Of a DNA stretch of 64,000 nt, positions 17,404 to 25,362 are shown piece by piece (the first letter of the stretch is position 1; each line of letters begins with the position of its first letter). This stretch comes from Aphanocapsa lilacina HA4352-LM1 (lineage in GTDB: Bacteria > Cyanobacteriota > Cyanobacteriia > Gloeobacterales > Gloeobacteraceae), in contig JAHHGR010000001.1 of NCBI GenBank assembly GCA_019359725.1, forward strand, positions 124,001 to 188,000, read 5' to 3'. The notes beneath the pieces are model-generated. The model was given only the letters and a program-made list of their open reading frames with translations. It did no database searches and was not told the origin of the DNA. The position numbers and the translations under genes are program-made.

Positions 17404-18462
17404 TCAAGTCTTCCGCCGCTCGCGCTGGGCTTTGTGGATGCGCTTCCAGCGCTCCTTCTCGACCTGGGCGGCGCTGCGCTCTTGCCTGCGCGCTTCGAAG
17501 GCCGCTTCGCGCTGGAGTTTGCGGTAACTTTCCAGCCGCGCCGCCTCCAGTTCGCCTGCTAGCAGGGCGGCCTGCACCGCGCAGCCGGGTTCGTTTGTGT
17601 GGCGGCAATCGCGAAAGCGGCAGCGGGAGGCGAGCGCTTCGACATCGGCAAAGGCCGTCTCCAGAGAGTCCTCGCCCGCCAGCAACTGCAACTCGCGCAT
17701 GCCGGGGGTGTCGATGAGCAGGGCGCCCCCGGGCAGTTGCAGCAACTGGCGCGCTGTGGTCGTGTGCCTTCCGCGGCTGTCGTCTTCGCGCACGGCTCCA
17801 ACCGCCTGCAGCGGACAACCCAGTAGCCGATTGGCGATCGTCGATTTGCCCGCGCCGCTGGAGCCCAATAGGGCCACCGTCCGGCCGGAGGCAAGCCAGG
17901 GAGCGAGGCACTCCAGGCTGCCCGAAGCGGCGCTCACCGCCACCACCGGCACCCCCGGCGCCACCCGCTCCACCGCCCGCACCCGCTCCTCAAGCTCGCC
18001 GCACACGTCGGCCTTGTTGAGGACGATCACCGGGTTGGCACCGGACTCCCAGGCGAGCACCAGATAGCGCTCGATGCGCCGCACATTGAAGTCGCCGTCC
18101 AGACCGCTCACCAAAAACAGCACGTCCACGTTGGCCGCCACCAGTTGCGCCTCGCTCGGCCCGCCCGCCGCCCGCCGGGCGAACCGACTTTTTCTGGGCA
18201 ACACCGCCTGAATCAGACCGCGCGCGGGCAACTCCCGGCGCTCAAGCACCACCCAATCGCCCACCGCCGGAAAATCCGCCGGCCCGTGCGCCGCGTGGCG
18301 CAAGCGTCCGGAGACCGCCGCCGCCACTTCCCCCATTTCTGTGGCCACCCCATAGCCGCCGCGGTGTTCGGCAATCACCCGGCCTGGAGCGTATTCATGC
18401 TCGGGATAGCCCGCGAAAGCTTGCGCGAAAAAACCATCCCAACCGAAAGGATTCAAATTCAT
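17404..18462 (-). CDS. rsgA: Ribosome small-subunit-dependent GTPase A
   Basis: 352-residue circularly permuted GTPase that checks late 30S ribosome maturation. Motif order is the hallmark: G4 VLNKADV comes first, then G1 LLGSSGAGKSTIANRL, then G3 LIDTPGMREL. An N-terminal OB domain and a C-terminal zinc-binding segment (CRFRDCRHTNEPGC) complete the family pattern. ATG 18462 follows GAGG; the TTG four codons upstream is less likely. Housekeeping gene, apparently monocistronic. Confidence 0.93.
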   Translation of the reverse strand: MNLNPFGWDGFFAQAFAGYPEHEYAPGRVIAEHRGGYGVATEMGEVAAAVSGRLRHAAHGPADFPAVGDWVVLERRELPARGLIQAVLPRKSRFARRAAGGPSEAQLVAANVDVLFLVSGLDGDFNVRRIERYLVLAWESGANPVIVLNKADVCGELEERVRAVERVAPGVPVVAVSAASGSLECLAPWLASGRTVALLGSSGAGKSTIANRLLGCPLQAVGAVREDDSRGRHTTTARQLLQLPGGALLIDTPGMRELQLLAGEDSLETAFADVEALASRCRFRDCRHTNEPGCAVQAALLAGELEAARLESYRKLQREAAFEARRQERSAAQVEKERWKRIHKAQRERRKT

Positions 18463-18877
18463 GATTTTCCTCAAAGCGAATCTTGCTACTGCGGCAAGAT
18501 CACAGAGGAAGCCGACGCATTCCGAATGCTACGAATGAGCGACAGGAACCCCTGCGGCTTACCACCCGTCAGAGCGACCCACAGTCTCCATTTGCACAGT
18601 TCCAGCCATATTCTTTGCTCCTATCGCCTTGTATTCGGTTGCCTACGTGATCTATACGTGCTCCCTGGATGGGAAAGATCACATCTTCGATGCGGGCCAA
18701 CCAGGGGTAGTGGACTGGACCCACCATTCGAGGTAGGGAATTAAGCTCCACCAAGCCCAGAAGCGGGTTCCACTGGCGGCTGCCAGACAGAGGGCTGCAT
18801 AGGCGAAGGAGGTAGAGGTCATCTCCAGAAAAGAGGATGCGGCTTTTACCGTCAACTGCTGATTCTAGAGCGATGCG
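18463..18877. other. Gene-poor stretch with unidentified open segments
   Basis: No gene recognised. On the plus strand a 60-codon open segment ending at TAG 18736 encodes a hydrophobic run (IFFAPIALYSVAYVIY) and then CSLDGKDHIFDAGQPGVVDW, but it lacks an ATG/GTG/TTG start. On the minus strand a short frame beginning near 18821 (MTSTSFAYAALCLAAASG) looks signal-like but stops after about 48 codons. Both may be decayed remnants. Confidence 0.35.
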
Positions 18878-19232
18878 CTAGCGGGCCGGCGCTCGCACGC
18901 CTCTTTCACGCAGCCAGGCGGTCATCGACTGGACCGCGGGCCGGGCGTCGGCGCGCCCGCCGCTCGGGTGGGTCAAACCGCTCCGACCAGGGAACACCTT
19001 GAAGTGATGGTCCATGCGCGGCAGGATCGCTTCGGGCGATCGCCGCGAGCGGCAGGCCGAGTTCTTTGAGCTGCAGGATGCGCGCAAGCGTGACCAGTTG
19101 CGCGGCGGCATAGAAGCGATAGCCCGACTGCCTGTCGATGTGGCTGGGCCTGAGCAAGCCGATCTCGTCGTAGTGCCGAAGCGTCTTAACCGATACGCGC
19201 CCGAGTCTGGCAAACTGCCCGATCTGCAACAT
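18878..19232 (-). pseudogene. MerR-family regulator with GyrI-like domain, internally deleted
   Basis: Frame one starts at ATG 19232 and gives an intact MerR helix-turn-helix (LQIGQFARLGRVSVKTLRHY, IGLLRPSHIDRQSGYRFY) to about residue 70. The expected coiled coil and most of the effector domain are missing. A different frame then supplies what looks like the end of a GyrI-like domain (LTHPSGG...MTAWLRERGVRAPAR) to 18878. A deletion of more than 100 codons with a frameshift, around 18980-19040, explains this. Residual DNA binding by the N-terminal part is conceivable, since frame one stays open to 18906. Confidence 0.75.
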
Positions 19233-19258
19233 GGCTTACCCCTCCTACGGCAAGCAAT

Positions 19259-19289
19259 ATGCTGCAGTCTCCCCCAGGGGACGAGTCAA
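19259..19289 (-). promoter_or_regulatory. MerR-type promoter with 19-bp spacer
   Basis: Reading the minus strand: -35 TTGACT (19289-19284), a spacer containing the near-palindrome CGTCCCCTGGGGGAG, then -10 CAGCAT (19264-19259). The 19-bp spacer is the lengthened type that MerR activators twist into register, and the palindrome is the usual operator position. A strong ribosome site (AGGAGGGG) precedes ATG 19232. So the pseudogene keeps an apparently intact autoregulated promoter. Confidence 0.65.
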
Positions 19290-19492
19290 GGCACTGGTCT
19301 TGACCCAAGAAGCTGGGCCAGTTTTTAGGGACAAGGTCAGCTGCCGTTCAGGCTCCGGTGTCGCCCGACTGGCAGCGACCTATACGCTGATGAAAACCAG
19401 GCCGGAAACCCACAGTATCAGGGGCTTACTGTTTTGGGGCAGATCAAGACAACTCCCAATCGCTGCGGATTCTTGCAACAAGCAGACTTGCT

Positions 19493-20281
19493 TCAGGCGC
19501 CCATCCCCGAGTACTGCTTGAGCCCACGCCGCCACAGCCAGCGGTTCAGGACAAAAAATAGCCCTCCCCAAACGGCCATCACCAACAAGCCGCGCGGCAC
19601 ATCCACCGGCAGGCCGACCAGAATGCCGGCGGGAAAATGCACCAGATACGGAAAAGGCGTCCACAGTGCCACCTCCCGCACCAGCGGCGGAAAGACTTCC
19701 AAAGGAGCGATGAGCCCCGATAGAAACAAGTAGCACAAGAACCACAGCTCTTCGATTGCCGAGGCCCGCTCGGTCCAGAAGGCCAGCAGCGCCAGGGTGT
19801 ACTGGATCAAAAAGCGCAGTGCAAACACCAGAACAATCAAACCGACAAACACCAGTGCGTCTGTCCAGCGGGGCAGCCAGAATGCCTGGGGATAAAGCAG
19901 GAAAAATAGACCCACCAGTAGCACGATGAAGGGCATCCGGGCAAATCTTTCGCTGATGTGCCCGGCCACATGGCGCCAGACCGGATCGATAGGCTGCAGC
20001 AACAAGGGCGAGAGCTTGCCTTCGACCACCTCGCGCTCGAACTCCCAGATCACCCAGACAACCGAGAGCTGGCGGACGACGAATACCGCCAGAAAGTAAC
20101 GGGCAAAATCGAGGGGACCGAGGCCGAAGCGTCCCCCGGCCGCCGCCTGGATCCATACCCCCATCAAGATGATGGGCAGCGATCCCGAGAGCGCCCACAG
20201 CAGCAGTTCCGCCCGGTATTCGAGCATGTAGGCGTACTGCACCGCGAGCAGGGTGCGGGCTTTGATCCACAGATCGTCCAT
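19493..20281 (-). CDS. ABC-2 (DUF990-type) exporter permease, second
   Basis: 262 residues, six hydrophobic helices. Family landmarks: LAVQYAYMLEYRAELLLWAL near the start and VVEGKLSPLLLQPIDPVWRH in the cytoplasmic loop, matching the other permease at 14560-15339 in position. The two are homologous but diverged, as in the two-permease viologen exporter of Synechocystis. ATG 20281 chosen; the frame upstream has no family similarity. The gap 19240-19492 holds only the MerR promoter. Confidence 0.85.
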   Translation of the reverse strand: MDDLWIKARTLLAVQYAYMLEYRAELLLWALSGSLPIILMGVWIQAAAGGRFGLGPLDFARYFLAVFVVRQLSVVWVIWEFEREVVEGKLSPLLLQPIDPVWRHVAGHISERFARMPFIVLLVGLFFLLYPQAFWLPRWTDALVFVGLIVLVFALRFLIQYTLALLAFWTERASAIEELWFLCYLFLSGLIAPLEVFPPLVREVALWTPFPYLVHFPAGILVGLPVDVPRGLLVMAVWGGLFFVLNRWLWRRGLKQYSGMGA

Positions 20282-20435
20282 TCCACCAGCGCCAGAGCAC
20301 CACCGTATTGTGACCCGGCGGTCATCCCGGTGGCCACAGGGCCGGTCAAACCCGTCGACAGCATGCAATTGACAAATTGGCGCCGAGTGGTAGCATAATG
20401 CCGTTCATAAAATCTTTGGCACCCGGTCAGGCAAC

Positions 20436-20472
20436 AACAGGCCGGAGTGTTGCCGCAGTTGGCCTGTTTTTC
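20436..20472 (+). terminator. Intrinsic-terminator-like hairpin in the leader of the DUF2092 gene
   Basis: AACAGGCC (20436-20443) pairs perfectly with GGCCTGTT (20461-20468) and a T-run follows. It ends only about 20 nt before ATG 20493, leaving no room for a promoter between them, so a transcript of that gene must read through it: a candidate attenuator. Confidence 0.55.
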
Positions 20473-20492
20473 ACACCCATCGACTTTTGACG

Positions 20493-21296
20493 ATGATCAC
20501 CATTGCCTTATTGTGTCTTCTACTCGGCGGGCTGGCCGTGGGAACTGCCCCTGCGACCTTTGCCCAACCCCTACCGCCCCAGTTACCGGTGCCGTCCCAG
20601 CTACTGCCCGCGGATCAGGCTCTAGATAAAGTATGTACGACGCTCAAGGAACAACAGGCCTTCAGCGTCGAGGTCGATACTGTCTACGACAACGTCCTTG
20701 CGGACGAGCAAAAGATCCAGTATAGCGCCTACCAGATGCTCTCTGTACAGAAGCCGGACCGCGTCCGATCCGATTACGTCGGCGACGAACGGGTGAGCAG
20801 GTTTTATTACAACGGCAAATCCTTTGCGCTGCTCTCGCCGCTGCAGAATCTGTACGTTAGCCGGGAGGCCCCGGCGACGATCGACGCGGCCGTGGACGCC
20901 ATCGCCGAAAAGTACGACGTCACCATTCCCCTGTCCAATTTGATCGTCAGCGATCCGTGCACCAAGCTCAAACTCGATACGCTCGAAGCGACTTACATCG
21001 GCACCGACATGGTCAACCGCGTGCCCGGATACCATTATTTGTTTACCGGCAAGACCAGGGACTGGCAGCTGTGGGTCAGCGAAGGCGAAAAACCCTTGCC
21101 GTTGAAAATGGTGATCACCTACCGGGATCTGCCGCAATCCCCGCAGTACACGGCGGTTTTTTCCAGATGGGACCTGTCTCCCCAGTTTGGTGAACAGACT
21201 TTTGCTTTTGTTCCCCCCGAGGGCGCGCGCGCGATCGGGTTTTTGTCCTCCGAACCTACCCAAAAGCCCGACCAGAAGCCAGGAGGTAAAAAGTGA
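20493..21296 (+). CDS. Secreted DUF2092-family protein
   Basis: 267 residues, signal peptide at 1-25 (ITIALLCLLLGGLAVG, cut after TFAQ). The body resembles DUF2092, a LolA/LolB-like half-barrel: LDKVCTTLKEQQAFSVEVDT, then QMLSVQKPDRVRSDYVGDE and VSRFYYNGKSFALLSPLQNL. Such proteins are periplasmic; binding of a lipid or hydrophobic ligand is inferred from fold only. It ends with a lysine-rich tail. Its stop overlaps the GTG start of the next gene, so the two are translated together. Confidence 0.75.
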   Translation: MITIALLCLLLGGLAVGTAPATFAQPLPPQLPVPSQLLPADQALDKVCTTLKEQQAFSVEVDTVYDNVLADEQKIQYSAYQMLSVQKPDRVRSDYVGDERVSRFYYNGKSFALLSPLQNLYVSREAPATIDAAVDAIAEKYDVTIPLSNLIVSDPCTKLKLDTLEATYIGTDMVNRVPGYHYLFTGKTRDWQLWVSEGEKPLPLKMVITYRDLPQSPQYTAVFSRWDLSPQFGEQTFAFVPPEGARAIGFLSSEPTQKPDQKPGGKK

Positions 21297-22309
21297 ACCG
21301 CTTTGCCCAGATCGTCTCTTACACCGCGCTCGGCGCTCTGCTGGCTGTTGGGATGCCATTGATCGACAACGCCTGTGCCCAGCGTTTTGGGGGTGGCAGC
21401 GGCGGTGGGGGCGGGGCCTCCCGCCGCGTCAACAGCAGCGTCAATCTGCAAAATCGCGGCAACGTCTCTCAACCCTCCAAGCCAGACTTTCAAAACCGGT
21501 CAAATCAGGTACGCAATAACCCCAACGTACAAAACCGGGCCAATCAAGCCAAGAATAACCCCAACGTACAAAACCGGGCCAATCAAGCCAAGAACAATTC
21601 CAACACCCAGAACCGCATCGACACCGCGCGCAATAACCCCAACGTACAAAACCGGGCCAATCAAGCCAAGAACAATACCAACGTACAAAACCGGGCTAAT
21701 CAAGCCAAGAATAACCCCAACGTACAAAACCGGGCCAATCAAGCCAAGAACAATTCCAACACCCAGAACCGCATCGATACCGCGCGCAATAACCCCAACG
21801 TACAAAACCGGGCCAATCAAGCCAAGAACAATACCAACGTTCAAAATCGCGTCAACAACACCCGCAACAGTACCAATATCGACAACCGCAGAAACGAAGT
21901 CCGCTCCAACCGGGTCAGCAACGTTAATATCAGCAACAACAACATCAATATCAACGCCCCCGGTACCTGGAGCGGCGGCGGCTGGTTCGGCGGCGGTTAT
22001 TATACGCCGCCGGGTTGGGGGGCCTTTACCTTTGCTTCGGGACTGGCGATCGGAGCGGCCCTGAGCTCGCCACCGCCCTACTACACGCCGGTCTATGTGG
22101 GCTCCACGCCGTACATCTACTCCGAGGGCATCTATATGCAGCCCTCGGGCAGCACCTACGTCGTCGTCAAACCGCCCGTCGGCGCGGTGGTCGACTACCT
22201 GCCGGACGGCTGCATCACCAGCTACGACGGGCTTTATAATTGCAGCGGTGTTTTCTACGAACCGCGCTACCAGAGCAGCGATGTGGTCTATCGGGTAGTC
22301 CGCTACTGA
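21293..22309 (+). CDS. Secreted Asn-rich tandem-repeat protein with DUF6515-like end
   Basis: 338 residues. Signal peptide about 1-30, a glycine-rich linker (RFGGGSGGGGGASRR), about ten 13-residue repeats (consensus NPNVQNRANQAKN) at residues 63-205, an Asn-rich segment, then a membrane-like AFTFASGLAIGAALSS. The C-terminal domain reads PYIYSEGIYMQPSGSTYVVV and KPPVGAVVDYLPDGC, which I associate with DUF6515. GTG start 21293, with GGAGG upstream, overlaps the previous stop. Probably envelope-associated; the DUF2092/DUF6515 pair recurs as an operon in my recollection, function unknown. Confidence 0.7.
   Translation: MNRFAQIVSYTALGALLAVGMPLIDNACAQRFGGGSGGGGGASRRVNSSVNLQNRGNVSQPSKPDFQNRSNQVRNNPNVQNRANQAKNNPNVQNRANQAKNNSNTQNRIDTARNNPNVQNRANQAKNNTNVQNRANQAKNNPNVQNRANQAKNNSNTQNRIDTARNNPNVQNRANQAKNNTNVQNRVNNTRNSTNIDNRRNEVRSNRVSNVNISNNNININAPGTWSGGGWFGGGYYTPPGWGAFTFASGLAIGAALSSPPPYYTPVYVGSTPYIYSEGIYMQPSGSTYVVVKPPVGAVVDYLPDGCITSYDGLYNCSGVFYEPRYQSSDVVYRVVRY
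21503..21893 (+). repeat. 39-bp tandem repeat with a 4-unit higher-order copy
   Basis: Ten units of 39 bp encode NPNVQNRANQAKN and variants. Units 3 and 7 share the divergent version NSNTQNRIDTARN, and units 2-5 are nearly repeated as units 6-9, so a 156-bp block has been duplicated. Units 9-10 decay toward the C-terminal domain. Confidence 0.85.
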
Positions 22310-22394
22310 AAATCGGGAAGAGCGTCCGGACCGGTTTTCGGTTACCTGGACAACTACCGACCACCTCAAAACCCGAGTGAACAGGCATTTTCAT

Positions 22395-22408
22395 CCTGAC
22401 ACCTGCTC
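22395..22408 (-). repeat. Copy of the AGGTGTCA dispersed repeat
   Basis: On the minus strand GAGCAGGTGTCAGG, in the 98-nt gap between the convergent repeat-protein gene and the ABC ATPase gene. Confidence 0.4.
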
Positions 22409-23394
22409 TATGCTACGGCGCCCGTCAAAAAAACCTTGCCGATCACCTCTTCGACGGGCGGATCGCTCACTTCGAGATCGACCACCTGCAGTTCGGCAAG
22501 CAAGCGGCTGACGGTGTGCACCAGTGCGTCGCGCTCGACTAGAAAGCGCGCCTCGCACTTGGCGAGCATTTCGACTTCGCCGTAAGCGGCCAACTCCTCC
22601 CGGTTGTAGGCGCGGCCGAATTCGGCACGCACCTCGCGGTAGGGGGCGAAGCGGTCCAGCAAACCGTCCAGGCTGCCGTCGTAAATCAGTTGGCCGCGGT
22701 GGATGAGCAGCACCCGCTCGCACAGGGCGGTGATATCCGCCATGTAGTGGCTGGTGAGCAACACCGTCGCATTGTAGCGCTCGTTGTACTCTTTAAGAAA
22801 CGTCCTTACCGCCGTCTGGGCGTTGACATCGAGGCCCAACGTCGGCTCGTCCAGAAACAATACCTGCGGCTGGTGCAACAGGGCGGCAAGCAATTCCGCT
22901 TTCATCCGCTCGCCCAGCGAGAGCTTGCGCACCGGCTGGTGGAGCTTGTCGCTCAAAGCGAGCATCTCCGCCAGTTCGCCCACCCGCCGGGTCGCCTCGG
23001 CGTCGCTGAGGCCGTAGACTGCGGCATTGACCCGCAGCGAGTCGAAGGCGGGCAGATCCCAGATGAGCTGCTGCTTCTGGCCCATCACCAGGGTGATCTT
23101 GCTGAGAAAATCGCGCTCGCGGCGAAAGGGCATGAACCCCGCCACCTCCACCGTCCCTTCCGAGGGGTAAATCAGCCCCGTGAGCATCTTGAGGGTGGTG
23201 GTCTTGCCGGCGCCGTTGGCCCCCAAAAAACCGACCACCGCCCCCGGCTCGATTGCAAAAGAGACCTGTTGAACCGCTTCGATGAGCTTGTAGCGGCGGC
23301 GAAAAAAATGGTTCAGCGTCCCGACGAGACCCGGCTCTTTGTCGGCGACCGGATAGACCTTGCTGAGATTCTGGACGCGGATGATGGGCAGCAT
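22408..23394 (-). CDS. ABC exporter ATPase (partner of DUF990 permeases)
   Basis: 328-residue ATPase of the DrrA-like class: Walker A GFLGANGAGKTTTLKMLTG, signature LSLGERMKAELLAALLH, Walker B VLFLDEPTLGLD, switch histidine in LLTSHYMADITAL. An insertion before Walker A (GTLNHFFRRRYKLIEAVQQV) is typical of ATPases that work with DUF990 permeases. It should energise the heterodimeric channel encoded at 14560-15339 and 19493-20281. By homology with the Synechocystis viologen exporter, it may extrude cationic toxic compounds. ATG 23394 follows GGAGGG at very short spacing. Confidence 0.88.
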   Translation of the reverse strand: MLPIIRVQNLSKVYPVADKEPGLVGTLNHFFRRRYKLIEAVQQVSFAIEPGAVVGFLGANGAGKTTTLKMLTGLIYPSEGTVEVAGFMPFRRERDFLSKITLVMGQKQQLIWDLPAFDSLRVNAAVYGLSDAEATRRVGELAEMLALSDKLHQPVRKLSLGERMKAELLAALLHQPQVLFLDEPTLGLDVNAQTAVRTFLKEYNERYNATVLLTSHYMADITALCERVLLIHRGQLIYDGSLDGLLDRFAPYREVRAEFGRAYNREELAAYGEVEMLAKCEARFLVERDALVHTVSRLLAELQVVDLEVSDPPVEEVIGKVFLTGAVA

Positions 23395-23575
23395 ACCCTC
23401 CACTGTAGCCCTTTGCCTGCGGTGCTCTATGGGGGCGGTTTTGGAGGACGCGTTGCATAAAATAGTCAACTGCACCCTTAATTGAAGTGAGGGAGACGCC
23501 TATGTACTTGACATGAAACAAGCGCAAGAACGGGCCAGCTCTTGGGAGTGGGTCAACAGCACAGGTGGAGCCTGG

Positions 23576-24430
23576 ATGAATAACGCCGCACCTCTGTTTT
23601 CCCTGGGGGGAAGCACACCTTCGCTCGCCGACGCCACCCAGGCCCTGGTTCTACGGTTGCAGCCGATCTTGCGCGAACGGCAGCGTCTGTGCACAGATGC
23701 GTCCGTCGGCACCGAGCAACGCGCCCAGAACCTGCGCATTCTAGAGCGCGAAGCCCAGCGCCAGGGTCTGGTGCAGCTGCACCAACGCCTCGCGCTGATT
23801 TGCCGTAACTACGTGGCGCACAAGGGTACCGGCGGCCCCGAACGCTTCGATATCGAAGCGTTTGTCGAAGAGGTGATCCTGCTCACCCACGCGCGCCTGC
23901 CGGAATTCGACCCGGACAAGGCCCGCTTTTCCACCTGGTTCGGCTCCCATATTCTCCGACAGGTCTATACCGATATGCAGCGCCGCATCGATCCCAGTTG
24001 GCAGCGCCCCGAACCGACGACGGCGGCAGGCCGGGCCGAGCGCCAGATCGCCCGCCGCATCGCCCGTCCCGACTCCCTCGACCGCCCGGTGCGGCTGAGC
24101 GCGGGGGGCGACGAATCGACCAGTCAGGCTGAATTGGTCAGTGTCTCCTACCCTCGTGTGGAGGACGGTCTCATTGAAGAAGATTGCCGGGATCGCTTCG
24201 TCGAAGCCCTTGAGCAGCTTGGTGAAGCCGATAAAGTTTTACTTACCCGCCTCTATTTGCTGGGTGAGAGCCAAAAAGAGATCGCCGCTTCGCTGGGGCG
24301 CACCCCGGCGCGCATTTGTCAAAGACTGCGCCAGATCTGCACCCGGCTGGCGGTGGCACTGGGAAGCGGCTTTGCGGAGGACTGCATCGACACCCAGTTT
24401 TGCGAAGCCCTGCGGAGGTGCGCGCCGTGA
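23576..24430 (+). CDS. Sigma-70-like factor
   Basis: 284 residues. A region-2-like core (EFDPDKARFSTWFGSHILRQ, then VYTDMQRRID) is followed by a linker and a C-terminal region 4 helix-turn-helix: ADKVLLTRLYLLGESQKEIA, then ASLGRTPARICQRLRQI. It should direct RNA polymerase to a small regulon. ATG 23576 has GGTGGAG five bases upstream; ATG 23513 would add 21 residues but has no ribosome site. The stop overlaps the next gene's GTG start (GTGA), the arrangement often used for sigma/anti-sigma pairs. Confidence 0.75.
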   Translation: MNNAAPLFSLGGSTPSLADATQALVLRLQPILRERQRLCTDASVGTEQRAQNLRILEREAQRQGLVQLHQRLALICRNYVAHKGTGGPERFDIEAFVEEVILLTHARLPEFDPDKARFSTWFGSHILRQVYTDMQRRIDPSWQRPEPTTAAGRAERQIARRIARPDSLDRPVRLSAGGDESTSQAELVSVSYPRVEDGLIEEDCRDRFVEALEQLGEADKVLLTRLYLLGESQKEIAASLGRTPARICQRLRQICTRLAVALGSGFAEDCIDTQFCEALRRCAP

Positions 24431-25302
24431 TCGATCCTGAACGGCTGGAGCGAATCCTGGGCGATCTGATCCGCCGCTCCGGCTGGCCGGGAGCAGCTCT
24501 GCCGCAACCGGCAGCGGCCCCGCCTGAGGAGGAACGGCTGTGGCAGGAGGCGATGGCCGGCCCGGACCGGCGCCAGGAGTGGTCCCCCTGGCTTCTGGGC
24601 GCTTCAGCCGTGGCCGTGGCTGCCGCAGTGCTCGTCATGTTTGCCAGTACCCGCCTTCTGCGGGAACGCCCCCCTTCCCAACCCACACCCGGCAACTCCG
24701 ACCCGGTGGCCATCACCGCGGCAAAGCCCCGCGTAGCACCCGCACCACCCCGACCCGCGGCGGCGCCCCAAACTGCTTCCCCCCCCCAATCCCTCCGTCC
24801 AACGGTTTCAATCCCGGCAACTCCGCCCCCTGCCAAGCCGCGCCGGCCTGCTGCACCTCCCCCTCCCCCCCTACCACCGACTCTGCTCGCGGAGGCCCCT
24901 CCTACCACCCCACCGGACTCTCCGCCGGTGCTCACCCGCAGTGGCCAACCCAACCGCACCCCTCCTTCCTCTGCACAGGCGAACGCCTCTGAACTGTATG
25001 CGACCAGCCTTTGCTTCGCGCTCAGCAACGTCATCGACTTTCCAGAACCAGGCACAGGACTGTCTATTTTCGAGGTGGCCCTTACCGTCGAAGGCGGGCG
25101 CGCTTTACTCAAAGAGCCGCCCCAGACGATCACCTCCGGTGGCGAAGCCCTCGATGCGGCAGCCCGCACCGCCCTCGAAGCGCTGCAATGGCCCGGTTGG
25201 CCGCGCCCCGAAAACCTGTCCGTCCGCTACCTGCTGGTTTTCGATGTCGAACAGCAAAAGGTGACCTGCAAACAGACCCGTCCTTACCCTGACACGCCCT
25301 AA
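24427..25302 (+). CDS. Membrane protein with TonB-like C-terminus, candidate anti-sigma
   Basis: 291 residues: a short cytoplasmic part (1-54), one membrane helix at about 56-76 (LGASAVAVAAAVLVMFA), a proline/alanine-rich periplasmic linker (about 80-195), and a final domain (FEVALTVEGGRALL, LDAAARTALEALQWPGWPRP) that resembles the TonB C-terminal fold. Start at GTG 24427, overlapping the sigma stop. Single-pass topology plus coupling to a sigma gene suggests it holds the sigma factor at the membrane. The cytoplasmic part has no zinc-binding anti-sigma motif, so this is inference. A bidirectional terminator follows. Confidence 0.6.
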   Translation: MIDPERLERILGDLIRRSGWPGAALPQPAAAPPEEERLWQEAMAGPDRRQEWSPWLLGASAVAVAAAVLVMFASTRLLRERPPSQPTPGNSDPVAITAAKPRVAPAPPRPAAAPQTASPPQSLRPTVSIPATPPPAKPRRPAAPPPPPLPPTLLAEAPPTTPPDSPPVLTRSGQPNRTPPSSAQANASELYATSLCFALSNVIDFPEPGTGLSIFEVALTVEGGRALLKEPPQTITSGGEALDAAARTALEALQWPGWPRPENLSVRYLLVFDVEQQKVTCKQTRPYPDTP

Positions 25303-25312
25303 GCCAGTCAAC

Positions 25313-25347
25313 AAAAAAGCCCCTGGACAACCGCCGGGGGCTTTTTT
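25313..25347. terminator. Bidirectional intrinsic terminator between the TonB-like gene and psaB
   Basis: AAAAAAGCCCC...GGGGGCTTTTTT: a GC-rich stem flanked by A-run and T-run, serving both convergent genes. Confidence 0.85.
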
Positions 25348-25362
25348 GTTGTTGGGAAGAAA

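Noticed and set aside
19037-19044. HIP1 octamer GCGATCGC as a genome-wide repeat
   Set aside because: Present only a few times (for example here and near 61771), not at the density seen in HIP1-rich cyanobacteria, so it carries no information here.
21503-21893. CRISPR-like array
   Set aside because: The 39-bp repeats are directly adjacent without spacers and stay in one reading frame inside a secreted protein.
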